NCBI GenBank assembly: GCA_902763885.1
Contig: CACWTU010000010.1
Coordinates: forward strand, 62,001-126,000
Reading direction: 5' to 3'
DNA length: 64,000 nucleotides
Source: an uncultured Bacteroidales bacterium
GTDB lineage: Bacteria; Bacteroidota; Bacteroidia; Bacteroidales; Bacteroidaceae
Shown here: in pieces, positions 18,612 to 26,995 of the stretch
Layout: the number at the start of each line of letters is the position of its first letter
Position numbering within the stretch: the first letter of the stretch is position 1
The notes under the pieces: generated by a model
Databases searched by the model: none
What the model saw: the letters and a program-made list of their open reading frames with translations, nothing else
What the model was told of the DNA's origin: nothing
Made by a program: the position numbers and the translations under genes

Positions 18612-18848
18612 TTATTCCTCATCAAAATACTCTATCCATGCCTGTCTTATATCTGCTTGATACTGTTTGACTGCATCAACCGCCTTTTTCAGGTCTGCAG
18701 GTTTAACTCCTTTGTTCTCCAAGACCTCAAGGGTCTCAACATCAATTTTCGCTTTTCCGTCACCGCTCTGAACGTGGACGTGGATTGGCAAGTGTTCCTC
18801 AGAATAGAAGAAAAACCGCAAACCAAAGAGATACATTATTGTAGGCAT
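18612..18848 (-). CDS. DUF4160 protein (partner of DUF2442)
   Basis: 78 residues with the family features 'FGLRFFFYSEEHLPIHVHV' (split across residues 8-26), 'GDGKAKIDVETLEVLENKG' and a helical C terminus ending WIEYFDEE. The conserved H-x-H-V pair near residue 24 is characteristic. Its biochemical activity is unknown. It is the first gene of a two-gene unit with the DUF2442-HTH gene. Confidence 0.78.
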   Translation of the reverse strand: MPTIMYLFGLRFFFYSEEHLPIHVHVQSGDGKAKIDVETLEVLENKGVKPADLKKAVDAVKQYQADIRQAWIEYFDEE

Positions 18849-18869
18849 AGATATTAGGTATTAACGCAG

Positions 18870-18899
18870 CAAATATAGGTATAATTTTTTATACCCAAA
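18870..18899 (-). promoter_or_regulatory. Bacteroidetes promoter for the DUF4160/DUF2442 pair
   Basis: TTTG (18896-18899, minus strand) is followed after 18 bases by TATATTTG (18870-18877), 22 bases upstream of the DUF4160 start. Confidence 0.65.
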
Positions 18900-19004
18900 C
18901 AAATACAATATTTTTTTTGAAAAAAGGATACCAAAAAGAAGGTTTAGCTCAACGAAGTCAACCGTCCCAATTGTCACCTTTTTGCACTTTTTTTCTGCAA
19001 AACA

Positions 19005-19035
19005 GGTAACGATAGAAAATTTCCGGAGTATAATA
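19005..19035 (+). promoter_or_regulatory. Shared island promoter, site 1: GGTAACGATA-N13-GTATAATA
   Basis: GGTAACGATA at 19005-19014 and GTATAATA at 19028-19035 are separated by 13 bases. The same two blocks with the same 13-base gap occur at 23850 and 29636, each a short distance before the first gene of a unit. Read as -35 GTAACG and -10 TATAAT, the spacer is 17 bases, a sigma70-like geometry that is unusual in Bacteroidetes. The downstream ATG is at 19059. Confidence 0.8.
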
Positions 19036-19058
19036 AGCAGAAACAAACACCAAATCAT

Positions 19059-19259
19059 ATGGAAGTAAACACAAATTTCAACGTCGGAGACCAGGTCTGG
19101 CTAGTTGAGTCAAACAAGGTCGTCATGAGAATTGTTACTGCTTTGGTCATACTTTGGGAAGGTGACACCGTGGATGTAAAATACTCCACCTGGGGTAACA
19201 AGGATATCCCTGAGCACCTCTTATTCAAAACAAAGAACGAACTCTTAGAATCACTGTAA
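19059..19259 (+). CDS. Small VGDQVWL-type protein A
   Basis: 66 residues, no signal peptide. It opens 'NFNVGDQVWLVES' and is built of short beta strands with a final helix 'KNELLESL', suggesting an SH3/KOW-like barrel. The next gene is a paralogue with the same 'VGDQVWL' and a similar C-terminal 'KADLIKSL'. No function can be assigned. It is the first gene after the shared island promoter, so it is expected to be strongly expressed with the DUF2779 and DpnI-like genes. Confidence 0.68.
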   Translation: MEVNTNFNVGDQVWLVESNKVVMRIVTALVILWEGDTVDVKYSTWGNKDIPEHLLFKTKNELLESL

Positions 19260-19260
19260 T

Positions 19261-19497
19261 ATGAAGAAGGTATTTGACATCAGTGTAGGTGACCAGGTTT
19301 GGCTGATGCACGGAAACGCTGCAGTCTGCGCCATCGTCACCAAGGCATTTTACACAAAGTTCACCAGCAATTTAGATTACGAGTCAACCGTCGAATCTGA
19401 GTTATATTACGTTTCCGTAAACGACAAACCTCTGTATGAGTCCTTCAAGAAGGAGCAGCTGTTCCCTTCCAAGGCCGATTTGATAAAGTCATTGTAA
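19261..19497 (+). CDS. Small VGDQVWL-type protein B (tandem paralogue)
   Basis: 78 residues starting one base after the stop of protein A. It shares 'SVGDQVWLMHGN' and the ending 'ADLIKSL' with its neighbour but has a longer central loop. No signal peptide, membrane segment or catalytic motif is seen. Tandem duplication of such small beta proteins at the head of a defence operon may indicate sensor or anti-phage decoy roles, but this is speculative. Confidence 0.68.
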   Translation: MKKVFDISVGDQVWLMHGNAAVCAIVTKAFYTKFTSNLDYESTVESELYYVSVNDKPLYESFKKEQLFPSKADLIKSL

Positions 19498-19529
19498 TTA
19501 ACTATATTTGAAAGACTTAAACTAACCAT

Positions 19530-21293
19530 ATGTTCATCTCAAAAACAAGATTCATCAACTGGACACGTTGTCCGATGTATTTCCCCATGGATTTGAAGTT
19601 TAATCCAACGGGCAAAAGTGATATTGAAGAACGCCGTGAGGAAATGATGGCCGAACTTGCCGCCGAAATGGGATCGGCCGAAGGAGAAGCTGACGAAGAA
19701 TCCTTTGACGCCTCCCCCAGCCCCGAGCTTGAGGCTCTGCTTCCTTACTACAATCAAGTTGAGGATGAGGCACTGAAGGTTGCCCGCAAGTATTTTACCG
19801 GCACTTTTGTGGCCGATGCCCGTGACGTTCACAACCAGAAACTCTTTGAGTACGAGCAGCACGGACACACCTATCGTTGCTATGTAGATATCTACAATGA
19901 GAATGACAATGAGATCAACATCATTGAAGTGAAAGCCACCACCAACAGCAAGTATCTCAAGAACAAAAAAGCGGAGAAGTTGCTGGATCGCTTCAGCGAT
20001 GTGGGAAAATATCCGCACGATCTTGCCTTCCAGAGATTTGTGATAGAACACGCGCTGAAAGAGAAAGGAGACAATCGCAGAGTTAACTACTACCTCGCCG
20101 TGCTCAACAGCGAATATGTGTATGACGGTGCGTTAGATTCAAAAGGCGAATGCGTCTATAACACCATCAATGGTCAGGATATAGTAGTGTTTATGCCGAT
20201 GAATGACACAACTAAAGCGTACCAGCCTTTCGTTCTCAATGAAATCGCGACTCTAGAACGTTACATCGCTTCAAAGCATGATATCAGTAAGATTGTTCCT
20301 GTTGGCAAGGGATGTGCATGGGGCCAAAATACGCAGTGTGTATTCTGGGAGCATTGTTTCCATAAGCTCCGTAACGTCCCTGATTACAACTCGGCGAACA
20401 AGTACCTGAACTTCCGCGGTTTCGAGAAAGGCGGCATCAAAGACAAGTATCAGTTGATCAACAAAGGATATTATAAGTTCGACGATGTTCCGGCGGGTTG
20501 GTTGGAAAGAGAGAATCATAAGATTCAGCGTGACTGCTACGACAACAAGAAGGATCATGTCGACAAAGAGAAGATGCGTTATTGGTTTAACCAATTGGAG
20601 TATCCCATCTACCATTTTGACTTTGAGACCTTCCCTTGCCCGCTGCCTCGCTTTGCCGGCGAGAATCCTTACCGGCAGTCTGTGTTCGAGTTCTCACTGC
20701 ACATCGAGCGTACACCCGGGAAATGTGATAAGGTGAAAGATAATTACATCTTCCTGAATGATGAGTGCTACGATGATGAGCGCGAGGCTCTGGCCAAAGC
20801 AATTGTAGAACACTTCCATTTCAACGAAGACGGCACTCTGCACGGTACCATGCTCGCACAGAATACCAGTTTTGAGATCGGACGTCTTAAAGAGCTCGCC
20901 GGACAGTTCCCCAAGTACAGCAAAAAGTTGTTAGCAATCTGCGACAAATCGGCGGACCTGATCCACCTGCTGAAGACAAAGGAATCCTTTTATTCGGCGG
21001 CATTCAATAATGACCGCTCCAAAGCCATCAACTACTACCACCCCAACCTCAGTGGCAGCTATTCCATCAAGAAGACCTTACCGGTGCTTGTGCCATCACT
21101 CACATACACCGGGATGAACGTAGGCAATGGAGTTCAGGCATACATCACCTACCTCAACTACGACTCTCCTGCCCCAACCTTCGACATTATGACAACCAAG
21201 GCTGAACGTCGCAACGCGCTCAAGACCTATTGCCAGCAGGACACATGGGCGATGGTTGAGATATTGAGGGTAGTAAGGGACTTGATTAAATAA
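19530..21293 (+). CDS. DUF2779 protein: Cas4-like PD-(D/E)XK domain + DEDD exonuclease-like domain
   Basis: 587 residues. The N-terminal half resembles Cas4/RecB-type nucleases: 'SKTRFINWTRCP' at the start, 'YVDIYNENDNEINIIEVKA' (D ... E-x-K) near residue 125, and later cysteines in 'CAWGQNTQCVFWEHC' that could hold an Fe-S cluster together with the early Cys. The C-terminal half is DUF2779: 'YHFDFETFPCPLPRF' near 360, 'LAQNTSFEIGRL' and 'YCQQDTWAMVEIL' near 570 look like the D-x-E, N-x-x-F-E and D motifs of DEDD exonucleases. It probably degrades or trims nucleic acid. It is co-transcribed with the DpnI-like gene 18 bases downstream. Confidence 0.8.
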   Translation: MFISKTRFINWTRCPMYFPMDLKFNPTGKSDIEERREEMMAELAAEMGSAEGEADEESFDASPSPELEALLPYYNQVEDEALKVARKYFTGTFVADARDVHNQKLFEYEQHGHTYRCYVDIYNENDNEINIIEVKATTNSKYLKNKKAEKLLDRFSDVGKYPHDLAFQRFVIEHALKEKGDNRRVNYYLAVLNSEYVYDGALDSKGECVYNTINGQDIVVFMPMNDTTKAYQPFVLNEIATLERYIASKHDISKIVPVGKGCAWGQNTQCVFWEHCFHKLRNVPDYNSANKYLNFRGFEKGGIKDKYQLINKGYYKFDDVPAGWLERENHKIQRDCYDNKKDHVDKEKMRYWFNQLEYPIYHFDFETFPCPLPRFAGENPYRQSVFEFSLHIERTPGKCDKVKDNYIFLNDECYDDEREALAKAIVEHFHFNEDGTLHGTMLAQNTSFEIGRLKELAGQFPKYSKKLLAICDKSADLIHLLKTKESFYSAAFNNDRSKAINYYHPNLSGSYSIKKTLPVLVPSLTYTGMNVGNGVQAYITYLNYDSPAPTFDIMTTKAERRNALKTYCQQDTWAMVEILRVVRDLIK

Positions 21294-21311
21294 TCGCTTA
21301 TTTCATAAGAT

Positions 21312-22088
21312 ATGGATTTACATTTGAACGAAACACCCGAAGCTCTTCTTTATCATAGCAAAACCCAAAGAGCAAGAGTAATCACCGAAGGTTGGACGGC
21401 AGCCAATCTGTATTGCCCCACATGTGGTGCACCGCATCTGATTCAATTTGAGGCAAGTCGTCCGATGGCGGATTTTCACTGTGAGCATTGCAAACAGCAA
21501 TTCGAACAAAAAAGTATTGAAAAGAAACCATCTCATCTTCCAAGAAAGATTAACGGAAGCGGCTATGATGCAATGATGAAGAGACTTGAGTCTCCTGACA
21601 ATCCTCATTTACTGCTGATGTACCATAAAGATGGAATAATTAATAACCTTGTTTTGATTCCCAAGTATTTCATAACCACATCTATTGTGGAAAAGCGCAA
21701 GCCTACTTGGCCCAAAGGAAGATCTAAAGAATGGATTGGAAGTTATATCTGGCTTGAAGGAATCCCGGAATGCGGTAAGATTTACATCATAAAAGACGGA
21801 GTACCGGAAGCCCCCAAAAAGGTTCTTGAACTCTACCGGAAGACAGAACCGCTCAAAGCAAGAGATTGGGAAAGTACGGGCTGGTTATTGGATGTACTTA
21901 AATGCGTGGAAAAGATTGGCACATCCACCTTCACTTTGAGCCAGCTTTATACTTTTGAATCAAATCTGAAGAAAAGACATCCCGGAAACCGTCACATAAA
22001 AGACAAGATCCGCCAGCAACTGCAGACCTTAAGGGACAAGGGCTTCATAGAATTTGATGGCAAAGGTAAATACAGAACGTTATTCTAA
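21312..22088 (+). CDS. DpnI-like methyl-directed restriction endonuclease (Type IIM)
   Basis: 258 residues, close to DpnI (254) and colinear with it. The nuclease domain has zinc cysteines C35/C38 ('YCPTCG') and C57/C60 ('HCEHC') and the PD-(D/E)XK residues D54, E65 and K67 ('MADF', 'FEQKS'), corresponding to D53, E64 and K66 of DpnI. The C-terminal winged helix ('TFTLSQLYTFESNLK', 'IKDKIRQQLQTLRDKGFIEF') matches the DpnI methyl-adenine reader. The predicted action is cleavage of G-m6A-TC in incoming Dam-methylated DNA. It needs no partner methylase, and none is adjacent. The host must lack Dam methylation. Confidence 0.93.
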   Translation: MDLHLNETPEALLYHSKTQRARVITEGWTAANLYCPTCGAPHLIQFEASRPMADFHCEHCKQQFEQKSIEKKPSHLPRKINGSGYDAMMKRLESPDNPHLLLMYHKDGIINNLVLIPKYFITTSIVEKRKPTWPKGRSKEWIGSYIWLEGIPECGKIYIIKDGVPEAPKKVLELYRKTEPLKARDWESTGWLLDVLKCVEKIGTSTFTLSQLYTFESNLKKRHPGNRHIKDKIRQQLQTLRDKGFIEFDGKGKYRTLF

Positions 22089-22090
22089 AA

Positions 22091-23791
22091 CTACCCGATT
22101 CTGTACACCTCTAGATCCTTGCGGGTCTGTGAGCCCGCACCTTCTCTCCTGTATTGGTCCATGAGAGCAACGCCGTATCTGTAGCAAGTCGCCTTCCTGG
22201 CAACATCGAGACGCGCCCAGGCGTAGAAACTTTGCTGTTTTGTTTCGCGCAGGAACAGAAGCATACCGAATTCCGCCATTGGTTCCTCAATGGAATAAAC
22301 ATAAGGAAAAGCATTATGGGGAGGTCGGTCAAAATATGCATGCATGGCCTCATGAGCAAGAGTAGAAACCAACAGTTCGTTCATTCTATTTCTAATTTCG
22401 CTGGCATACTCCATGCGCATCTCTTCCGGATACAGTTTGATGACCGGTGCGTCCGATAAAGAAACTGGTGATAAATACTCGCCCCGTATCGGCATTTTCC
22501 CCCATAAGCGGATCTGCTCCAGATAGTACTCCAGCATCCTCAGAGCATCCTCATACTGCGGTTCTCCTTTCTGTTTCAACCGTTCAGACTCCTTTTTCCA
22601 GTACTCTGCAGCTTCCAAGAGTTCCTTCGGAGCCTTGTGATACCGGATGCCGGGCTCGATGATAATCCTGACACCCAATTTGGTCAGCATGTCTTCTAGA
22701 GATACGAATTCTCCGAGTGTGAATGGCAAGACTGTACTTGCCTGAAGAAGAAGCACCTCGTGAGCTGACAGCAATTTATGATCGTCCTTTATAGGAATCA
22801 TGTCCCGGATAATAAGAGGGTCAGAGACTTTCTTTAGAGGTTTGGATAAGATAATCATTTTTTCATCATTGTTCTTGACCATATCCTCCAACAGTGCCAC
22901 AAGGGCCTCTTTCGAGCAGATATCGTCTTCTTTTCTTATGCTCTCACCAGCACCTCTATCCAACATACCTCCCCAAACACTCATAGTCTTAACTGTTTTA
23001 TTATTTGTTTCGTTTTCGTCAATCGTCCCAGCCAAATGCCGCAGCAGCATAAACTGTTGGAATTCATCCAATTGTCCTACAGCCTGAAGCACCTCGTCGT
23101 TGATATCTCTGGCGGGAGTCTTGACCTGCAGAGCCCCCATGTAGACCTCACTCATGGAACGCTCGTTGAATCCCTGGCGATGCACCTCGTCTATCGCCGC
23201 TTGCTTTCCCTCAGTTGCCAACTGGCGGATGTAAAGAGCCGTTGTGTTGTACATCTGGGCCAGTATATCTGCATAATTCCTTCCATATCCCTTCAAATCA
23301 GGTCTCAGAACCTGCCCAAAGGCCGATGCGTAGACGGCGGCCCGTTTGATCTCCGGCAGGGTATCAATGAATCGAATCATGGTTTCAAAGGCATCGTCCT
23401 TGTGCCGGCGGACCCTTTCATCTGTATCGGATTCTGTTGTATCCGGTTCATTCTCTATGTCATTGCTGAACGACGGCAGGTAGCCATCGACCTTGAGAAT
23501 ATCCTTCAGGGCGTTCTCAAGTGACGTGTGAAGATAAGACCGGAATTCACCTATGGCGGGATTATAAGAACCTATCTTTTTGGCGACTATTAAGATAGCA
23601 TTATTGGCAGCTTCGTATGCATCGGCGTACTGCGTAGAGAAATCCTTGACACTTGCGGGACGTGGTCCCACTGATATGTGCCTGAGGTTGCAGTATATCC
23701 CTACGGCCTCGTCAAAATAACACATGAGCATGTCGTCCTTGAAAGACTGGACGGCCTGAATGAAGTGTTGATATGTGAACGGTTGTGGCAT
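22091..23791 (-). CDS. Sigma-factor-like N terminus fused to HExxH metallopeptidase-like domain
   Basis: 566 residues, no signal peptide. Residues about 55-105 resemble sigma70 region 2 ('DAYEAANNAILIVAKKIG', 'GEFRSYLHTSLENALKDIL'). Residues about 135-205 resemble region 4 ('FIDTLPEIKRAAVYASAFG', 'NYADILAQMYNTTALYIRQL'). After a variable middle, 'LLVSTLAHEAMHAYFD' near residue 480 supplies an HExxH zinc motif, with a possible third ligand Glu in 'EEPMAEFGML' 25 residues on. The same HExxH-plus-EYGML layout occurs in the gene at 46331-48043. It converges on the DpnI-like gene and diverges from the LRR unit. The sigma reading is by eye and may be coincidental; the zinc motif is clear. Confidence 0.65.
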   Translation of the reverse strand: MPQPFTYQHFIQAVQSFKDDMLMCYFDEAVGIYCNLRHISVGPRPASVKDFSTQYADAYEAANNAILIVAKKIGSYNPAIGEFRSYLHTSLENALKDILKVDGYLPSFSNDIENEPDTTESDTDERVRRHKDDAFETMIRFIDTLPEIKRAAVYASAFGQVLRPDLKGYGRNYADILAQMYNTTALYIRQLATEGKQAAIDEVHRQGFNERSMSEVYMGALQVKTPARDINDEVLQAVGQLDEFQQFMLLRHLAGTIDENETNNKTVKTMSVWGGMLDRGAGESIRKEDDICSKEALVALLEDMVKNNDEKMIILSKPLKKVSDPLIIRDMIPIKDDHKLLSAHEVLLLQASTVLPFTLGEFVSLEDMLTKLGVRIIIEPGIRYHKAPKELLEAAEYWKKESERLKQKGEPQYEDALRMLEYYLEQIRLWGKMPIRGEYLSPVSLSDAPVIKLYPEEMRMEYASEIRNRMNELLVSTLAHEAMHAYFDRPPHNAFPYVYSIEEPMAEFGMLLFLRETKQQSFYAWARLDVARKATCYRYGVALMDQYRREGAGSQTRKDLEVYRIG

Positions 23792-23849
23792 ATAGTCTCT
23801 TCTTATAACCGGGTTATTGACTTCAAATATAAAAAAAATCTGCGAAAAG

Positions 23850-23880
23850 GGTAACGATAGCCCAAAAGGAGAGTATTATA
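23850..23880 (+). promoter_or_regulatory. Shared island promoter, site 2: GGTAACGATA-N13-GTATTATA
   Basis: GGTAACGATA at 23850-23859 and GTATTATA at 23873-23880, 13 bases apart, 30 bases before the ATG at 23910. The downstream bases (GGTAGAAACAGACAC) also resemble those after site 1 (AGCAGAAACAAACAC). It lies in the divergent gap with the sigma-like/HExxH gene. Confidence 0.8.
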
Positions 23881-23909
23881 GGTAGAAACAGACACAAAAG
23901 ACAGATATT

Positions 23910-24743
23910 ATGACAAGCAAAAGCAATTCCGGCCGATTTGAGATTATAGACGGCAAGTGTGTGATTCCGGAGGGAGTCACTGAAATCGCAGACCACGAGT
24001 TTCATTCAGTTCACGAGCTTCATGAGGTTGTTATTCCGAATTCGGTAATAAGGATTGGCCAAGATTCTTTTGATTCCACCGGCTTGGGTGAAATCAAAAT
24101 CCCTGACAGTGTCAAGATTATTGAACACGGAGCATTCTCAAGTTGTTTCGGACTGTCCAAAGTTGAACTATCCGAGTCTCTTGTAAGCATAGGCGATTAC
24201 GCTTTTAGTGATTGTCCGATAAGGTCAATCAAACTCCCTGGCACGTTGGCACATCTTGGCCGCAGTTCCTTTGGCGCAAGTAATCTTGTATCCATACATA
24301 TCCCCTCAAGTGTAGTCAGTATAGGACACGGTGCCTTTTCCGATTGCTGCGAACTTGAAAGGATTAGTGTTGATGAGAATAGCCCCATGTACAGAAGTGT
24401 TTCTGACACTTGTCTGACCAAAAACGGAGACACACTGGTCTTTGGCTGCAAGAATTCAATCATTCCTAACGGTGTCAAGTACATCGGGGACGAATCGTTT
24501 GAAGGATGTTGGGGCCTGGAGTCAATAGAAATACCCGACAGTGTCACTCATATTAGTTATGCAGCTTTTTCAAAATGCCGCAATTTGAAATGTGTCAAGC
24601 TGCCCAATATGTTGGAATCTATTGGAAAAGAAGCATTTGGTTTCTGCAAGAAACTATCCAAGCCGGAAATCCCTGCGAGTGTGATTAACATAGCTGATGA
24701 TGCATTCCTCCTCCCGGAAGGGGGTGACGACTTACCCTTTTAA
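23910..24743 (+). CDS. Intracellular LRR_5 (BspA-like) repeat protein with SSB-like tail
   Basis: 277 residues, almost entirely LRR_5 repeats of about 23 residues ('LHEVVIPNSVIRIGQDSF', 'LSKVELSESLVSIGDYAF', 'LESIEIPDSVTHISYAAF'). Most BspA-type proteins are secreted, but this one has no signal peptide or sorting domain, so it should be cytoplasmic. It ends in GGDDLPF, an acidic D-D-x-P-F tip like the C terminus of single-stranded DNA-binding protein; the gene at 31976-33037 ends the same way (DDDDVPF). It is the first gene of the unit driven by island promoter 2. A recognition or scaffold role is inferred. Confidence 0.82.
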   Translation: MTSKSNSGRFEIIDGKCVIPEGVTEIADHEFHSVHELHEVVIPNSVIRIGQDSFDSTGLGEIKIPDSVKIIEHGAFSSCFGLSKVELSESLVSIGDYAFSDCPIRSIKLPGTLAHLGRSSFGASNLVSIHIPSSVVSIGHGAFSDCCELERISVDENSPMYRSVSDTCLTKNGDTLVFGCKNSIIPNGVKYIGDESFEGCWGLESIEIPDSVTHISYAAFSKCRNLKCVKLPNMLESIGKEAFGFCKKLSKPEIPASVINIADDAFLLPEGGDDLPF

Positions 24744-24860
24744 AAACGTTTTTGGCAGGAAAGGAATAATTTTTATATATTTAACGCGGTAATAAAGGAC
24801 GAGACTTTAAGGGCGAAAGGAAGATATTTAAGAATGTATCAATAAAACATATTAAGCATT

Positions 24861-25019
24861 ATGAGAATTAAACTATTTGACAACGTCAGTCGACCGGCAT
24901 TAGAACATGAAGTCAATGATTTTCTAGAGTTAAACTGTATAGAAACAGCCGATATTCAATACAACACTTATATCAACGAACGTGGTGCAGAGTTCTGGAC
25001 TGTGATGGTTGTATATTAA
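24861..25019 (+). CDS. Small Cse60/DUF2758-like protein
   Basis: 52 residues: starts 'MRIKLFDNVSRPALEHEVN', includes 'FLELNCIETADIQYN' and ends 'FWTVMVVY'. This alternation and the 'V..FL....IE..DI.Y' spacing recall the small Cse60 family first noted in Bacillus, which also occurs widely in mobile regions. Function unknown. It is short, but its composition and placement between two real genes on the same strand support it. The 117 bases before it are A/T-rich and show no clear consensus promoter. Confidence 0.6.
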   Translation: MRIKLFDNVSRPALEHEVNDFLELNCIETADIQYNTYINERGAEFWTVMVVY

Positions 25020-25044
25020 ATGTATATCGTCTTTTTGTTAGACA

Positions 25045-25533
25045 ATGAACAACATCAACTACATCTCCGGAAAGACCACCGAAGGCAAAACAATAACCCT
25101 GGACGGATTCAGGGTGGAGTCGTTCGCCATCTATGGGAACAAAGACGGCGAAACTTTTGTGGACATCTATTTCAAGTCCGGCGACCAGGTCAGCGTATAT
25201 GCCAATGATGACGAATACGGTGATATTCTCGATAGCCTGGCAGACGGCATGCTCGCCATAAAAAAGAATCCGGAGATCCTGACCAGGCCCTACCCCGTGA
25301 ACCTTATCGAATGTGATACTGTTGACTGGGTTAAGTACTTCTTTGACGGTAATGCTGTGGAATACTATATCACTGACCGCGATTCGGAGGATGACCTGGT
25401 GGAGCTGCACTTTGCTTCGGGCAATGTCGTTGAAGTTCGCAGCGACATTAATGAGGACCTTTACCCGGGAGAGAGTGTCGAGACCTTGGTGGATGACTGC
25501 ATCTGCCGGTATTTTAAGGACCAAGAGAAATAG
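25045..25533 (+). CDS. Acidic hypothetical protein, two-repeat beta-rich
   Basis: 162 residues, strongly acidic, no signal or membrane segment. Two similar halves can be seen: 'FVDIYFKSGDQVSVYAN' near residue 35 and 'LVELHFASGNVVEVRSD' near 120, each followed by a helix with Asp and Leu, suggesting an internal duplication of a small beta-sheet unit. It starts 25 bases after the Cse60-like gene and is followed 17 bases later by the LRR gene at 25551. I do not recognise a family. Confidence 0.62.
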   Translation: MNNINYISGKTTEGKTITLDGFRVESFAIYGNKDGETFVDIYFKSGDQVSVYANDDEYGDILDSLADGMLAIKKNPEILTRPYPVNLIECDTVDWVKYFFDGNAVEYYITDRDSEDDLVELHFASGNVVEVRSDINEDLYPGESVETLVDDCICRYFKDQEK

Positions 25534-25550
25534 AATATGACAAAGGAGAT

Positions 25551-26774
25551 ATGGCCGATAATAAAGGACAAATAGTTAAGCGTGGTGTCATAGCCCAAAA
25601 ATATCAATACACCATTTCAGACGACGACGTGGTGACTATTAAGGGTACTGGAGAACTTGGAAATGGAGGAAATCCTCTCAGATTAAGGTTTCCGGTAGAG
25701 AACCTTGTAATAGCTGAAGGAATTACCACAATAGGACGTTTGGTATTTTGGTGGTCTGGTCTTCATACGATTCAGCTCCCCGATACTTTAGTAGAAATAG
25801 AAGACAGCGCATTTGCCCGCTGTTATTCTCTAAAGGCTCCTATTCTACCTGATTCCTTAACGGAACTGGGCCGATGTGTGTTTGATGAGTGCTACGGTTT
25901 CGACAAGATAGTAATACCCCGTAACCTAAAGGTGCTGCCTTATGGCACATTCAGAAGTTGCCGAAATCTGAAGGAAGTCGAGCTTTCCAACGTCGAAAGA
26001 ATTGAAGAGTATGCTTTTGGCGCTTGCAGATCTTTGAAGAAGATAGTGATTCCTTCGACAGTCAAATATGTAGGAAAGGAAGCTTTTAAATATTGCACAT
26101 CACTGGAAACCGTCGTATTCTCCAGTAACAACTGCAAGATTGAGGACAACATCTTTGAAGGATGTCAGGCTCTTAAGAAGGTTGTTCTTCCCGCAAGTTA
26201 TGCGTATCGTAATCTGGGAAATCTTTGGGGACGGGATTACACGTCTCTGGTTAATGACATAGTAGAGTTCCTGCCTTCTTCGTCACCTGATAGTGTCTTT
26301 CCGATAGAGGCGATTGAAGCCTTTTACAATGAATACAATGATAACAGCCGGGAATGCTGGAGAGAGTTATCTCAAGCTGAAAAATCTATCAAGCTAAACG
26401 AATCTACAACGATATGGGGATTCGCCACGCTGACTAGAGTCCATGATTACGCGAATAATTATAATGCGCGTTTTACGATTAGTTTCGAAGAATACAGTGA
26501 GACCTTTAATGATGACGCGTTTTATGCCGCATCCTTGAAAGCTTTCCTGTGGAAAGAGTTCTTATCAAAACCGGTTGACAAGTTTGATGGACTTACCAAC
26601 AATTATACGCGTTTCATATACAAGTGGAATGGCAAGGACCTTGGCCTTGGATATCAAGCCTCTGATTCCGAATACATCAGTGACAGCAAATTGTTGGGAG
26701 AGGAAATAATGACCCCCTATTATTCGCTGGACAAAACCGTAAGATTATTCGTCTTGAGGCTCCTACGGAAATAG
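25551..26774 (+). CDS. LRR_5 repeat protein, probably frameshifted near its end
   Basis: 407 residues as read. The N-terminal 45 residues resemble the 'bacterial surface protein 26-residue' start ('YTISDDDVVTIKGTGELG') and are followed by about seven LRR_5 repeats to about 225. A different helical domain ('IEAIEAFYNEYNDNS', 'KSIKLNESTTIW') follows. The last 21 residues after 'GEEIMTP' look unnatural. Adding one C to the C5 run at 26713-26717 would join the frame to 'LLFAGQNRKIIRLEAPTEI' and continue to the stop at 26995, giving about 481 residues. No signal peptide. Either a true mutation, a phase-variable tract, a frameshift signal or a sequencing error. Confidence 0.72.
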   Translation: MADNKGQIVKRGVIAQKYQYTISDDDVVTIKGTGELGNGGNPLRLRFPVENLVIAEGITTIGRLVFWWSGLHTIQLPDTLVEIEDSAFARCYSLKAPILPDSLTELGRCVFDECYGFDKIVIPRNLKVLPYGTFRSCRNLKEVELSNVERIEEYAFGACRSLKKIVIPSTVKYVGKEAFKYCTSLETVVFSSNNCKIEDNIFEGCQALKKVVLPASYAYRNLGNLWGRDYTSLVNDIVEFLPSSSPDSVFPIEAIEAFYNEYNDNSRECWRELSQAEKSIKLNESTTIWGFATLTRVHDYANNYNARFTISFEEYSETFNDDAFYAASLKAFLWKEFLSKPVDKFDGLTNNYTRFIYKWNGKDLGLGYQASDSEYISDSKLLGEEIMTPYYSLDKTVRLFVLRLLRK

Positions 26775-26995
26775 TCGATGTTTCCGATGCTCTTGAAGAC
26801 TTTATGAAACGGATTGGGAATGAATCCGGTATGATCGGCGGTATCGTAGATGAAATGATCAATGAGTATGGCCCGGTAAAGACCTGTAGGGTACTCGGAC
26901 ATTTAGTATCAATAGGCAAGATTGTTTACTATGAATACGAATCTGAGTATGCTAAAATAATTCGTGGTGTGTGGAAGATCGTAAAGAATTCTTAA
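26718..26995 (+). pseudogene. Out-of-frame C-terminal part of the LRR protein at 25551
   Basis: Frame shifted relative to the 25551 gene; it reads 'LLFAGQNRKIIRLEAP', 'DALEDFMKRIGNESGM', 'KTCRVLGHLVSIGKIVYYEY' and 'AKIIRGVWKIVKNS' to a stop at 26993-26995. It has protein-like composition but its first ATG (26804) lies in the middle of a helix, so it is not a sensible separate gene. A single-base insertion in the C5 tract at 26713-26717 would fuse it to the upstream LRR protein. Confidence 0.65.

Noticed and set aside
18861..19058. 65-residue hydrophobic open frame on the minus strand
   Set aside because: It covers promoter sequence for both flanking units and looks like A/T-rich intergenic DNA.
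26804..26995. Independent 63-residue gene
   Set aside because: Its first ATG falls inside a longer protein-like frame that joins the upstream LRR gene after a one-base change.
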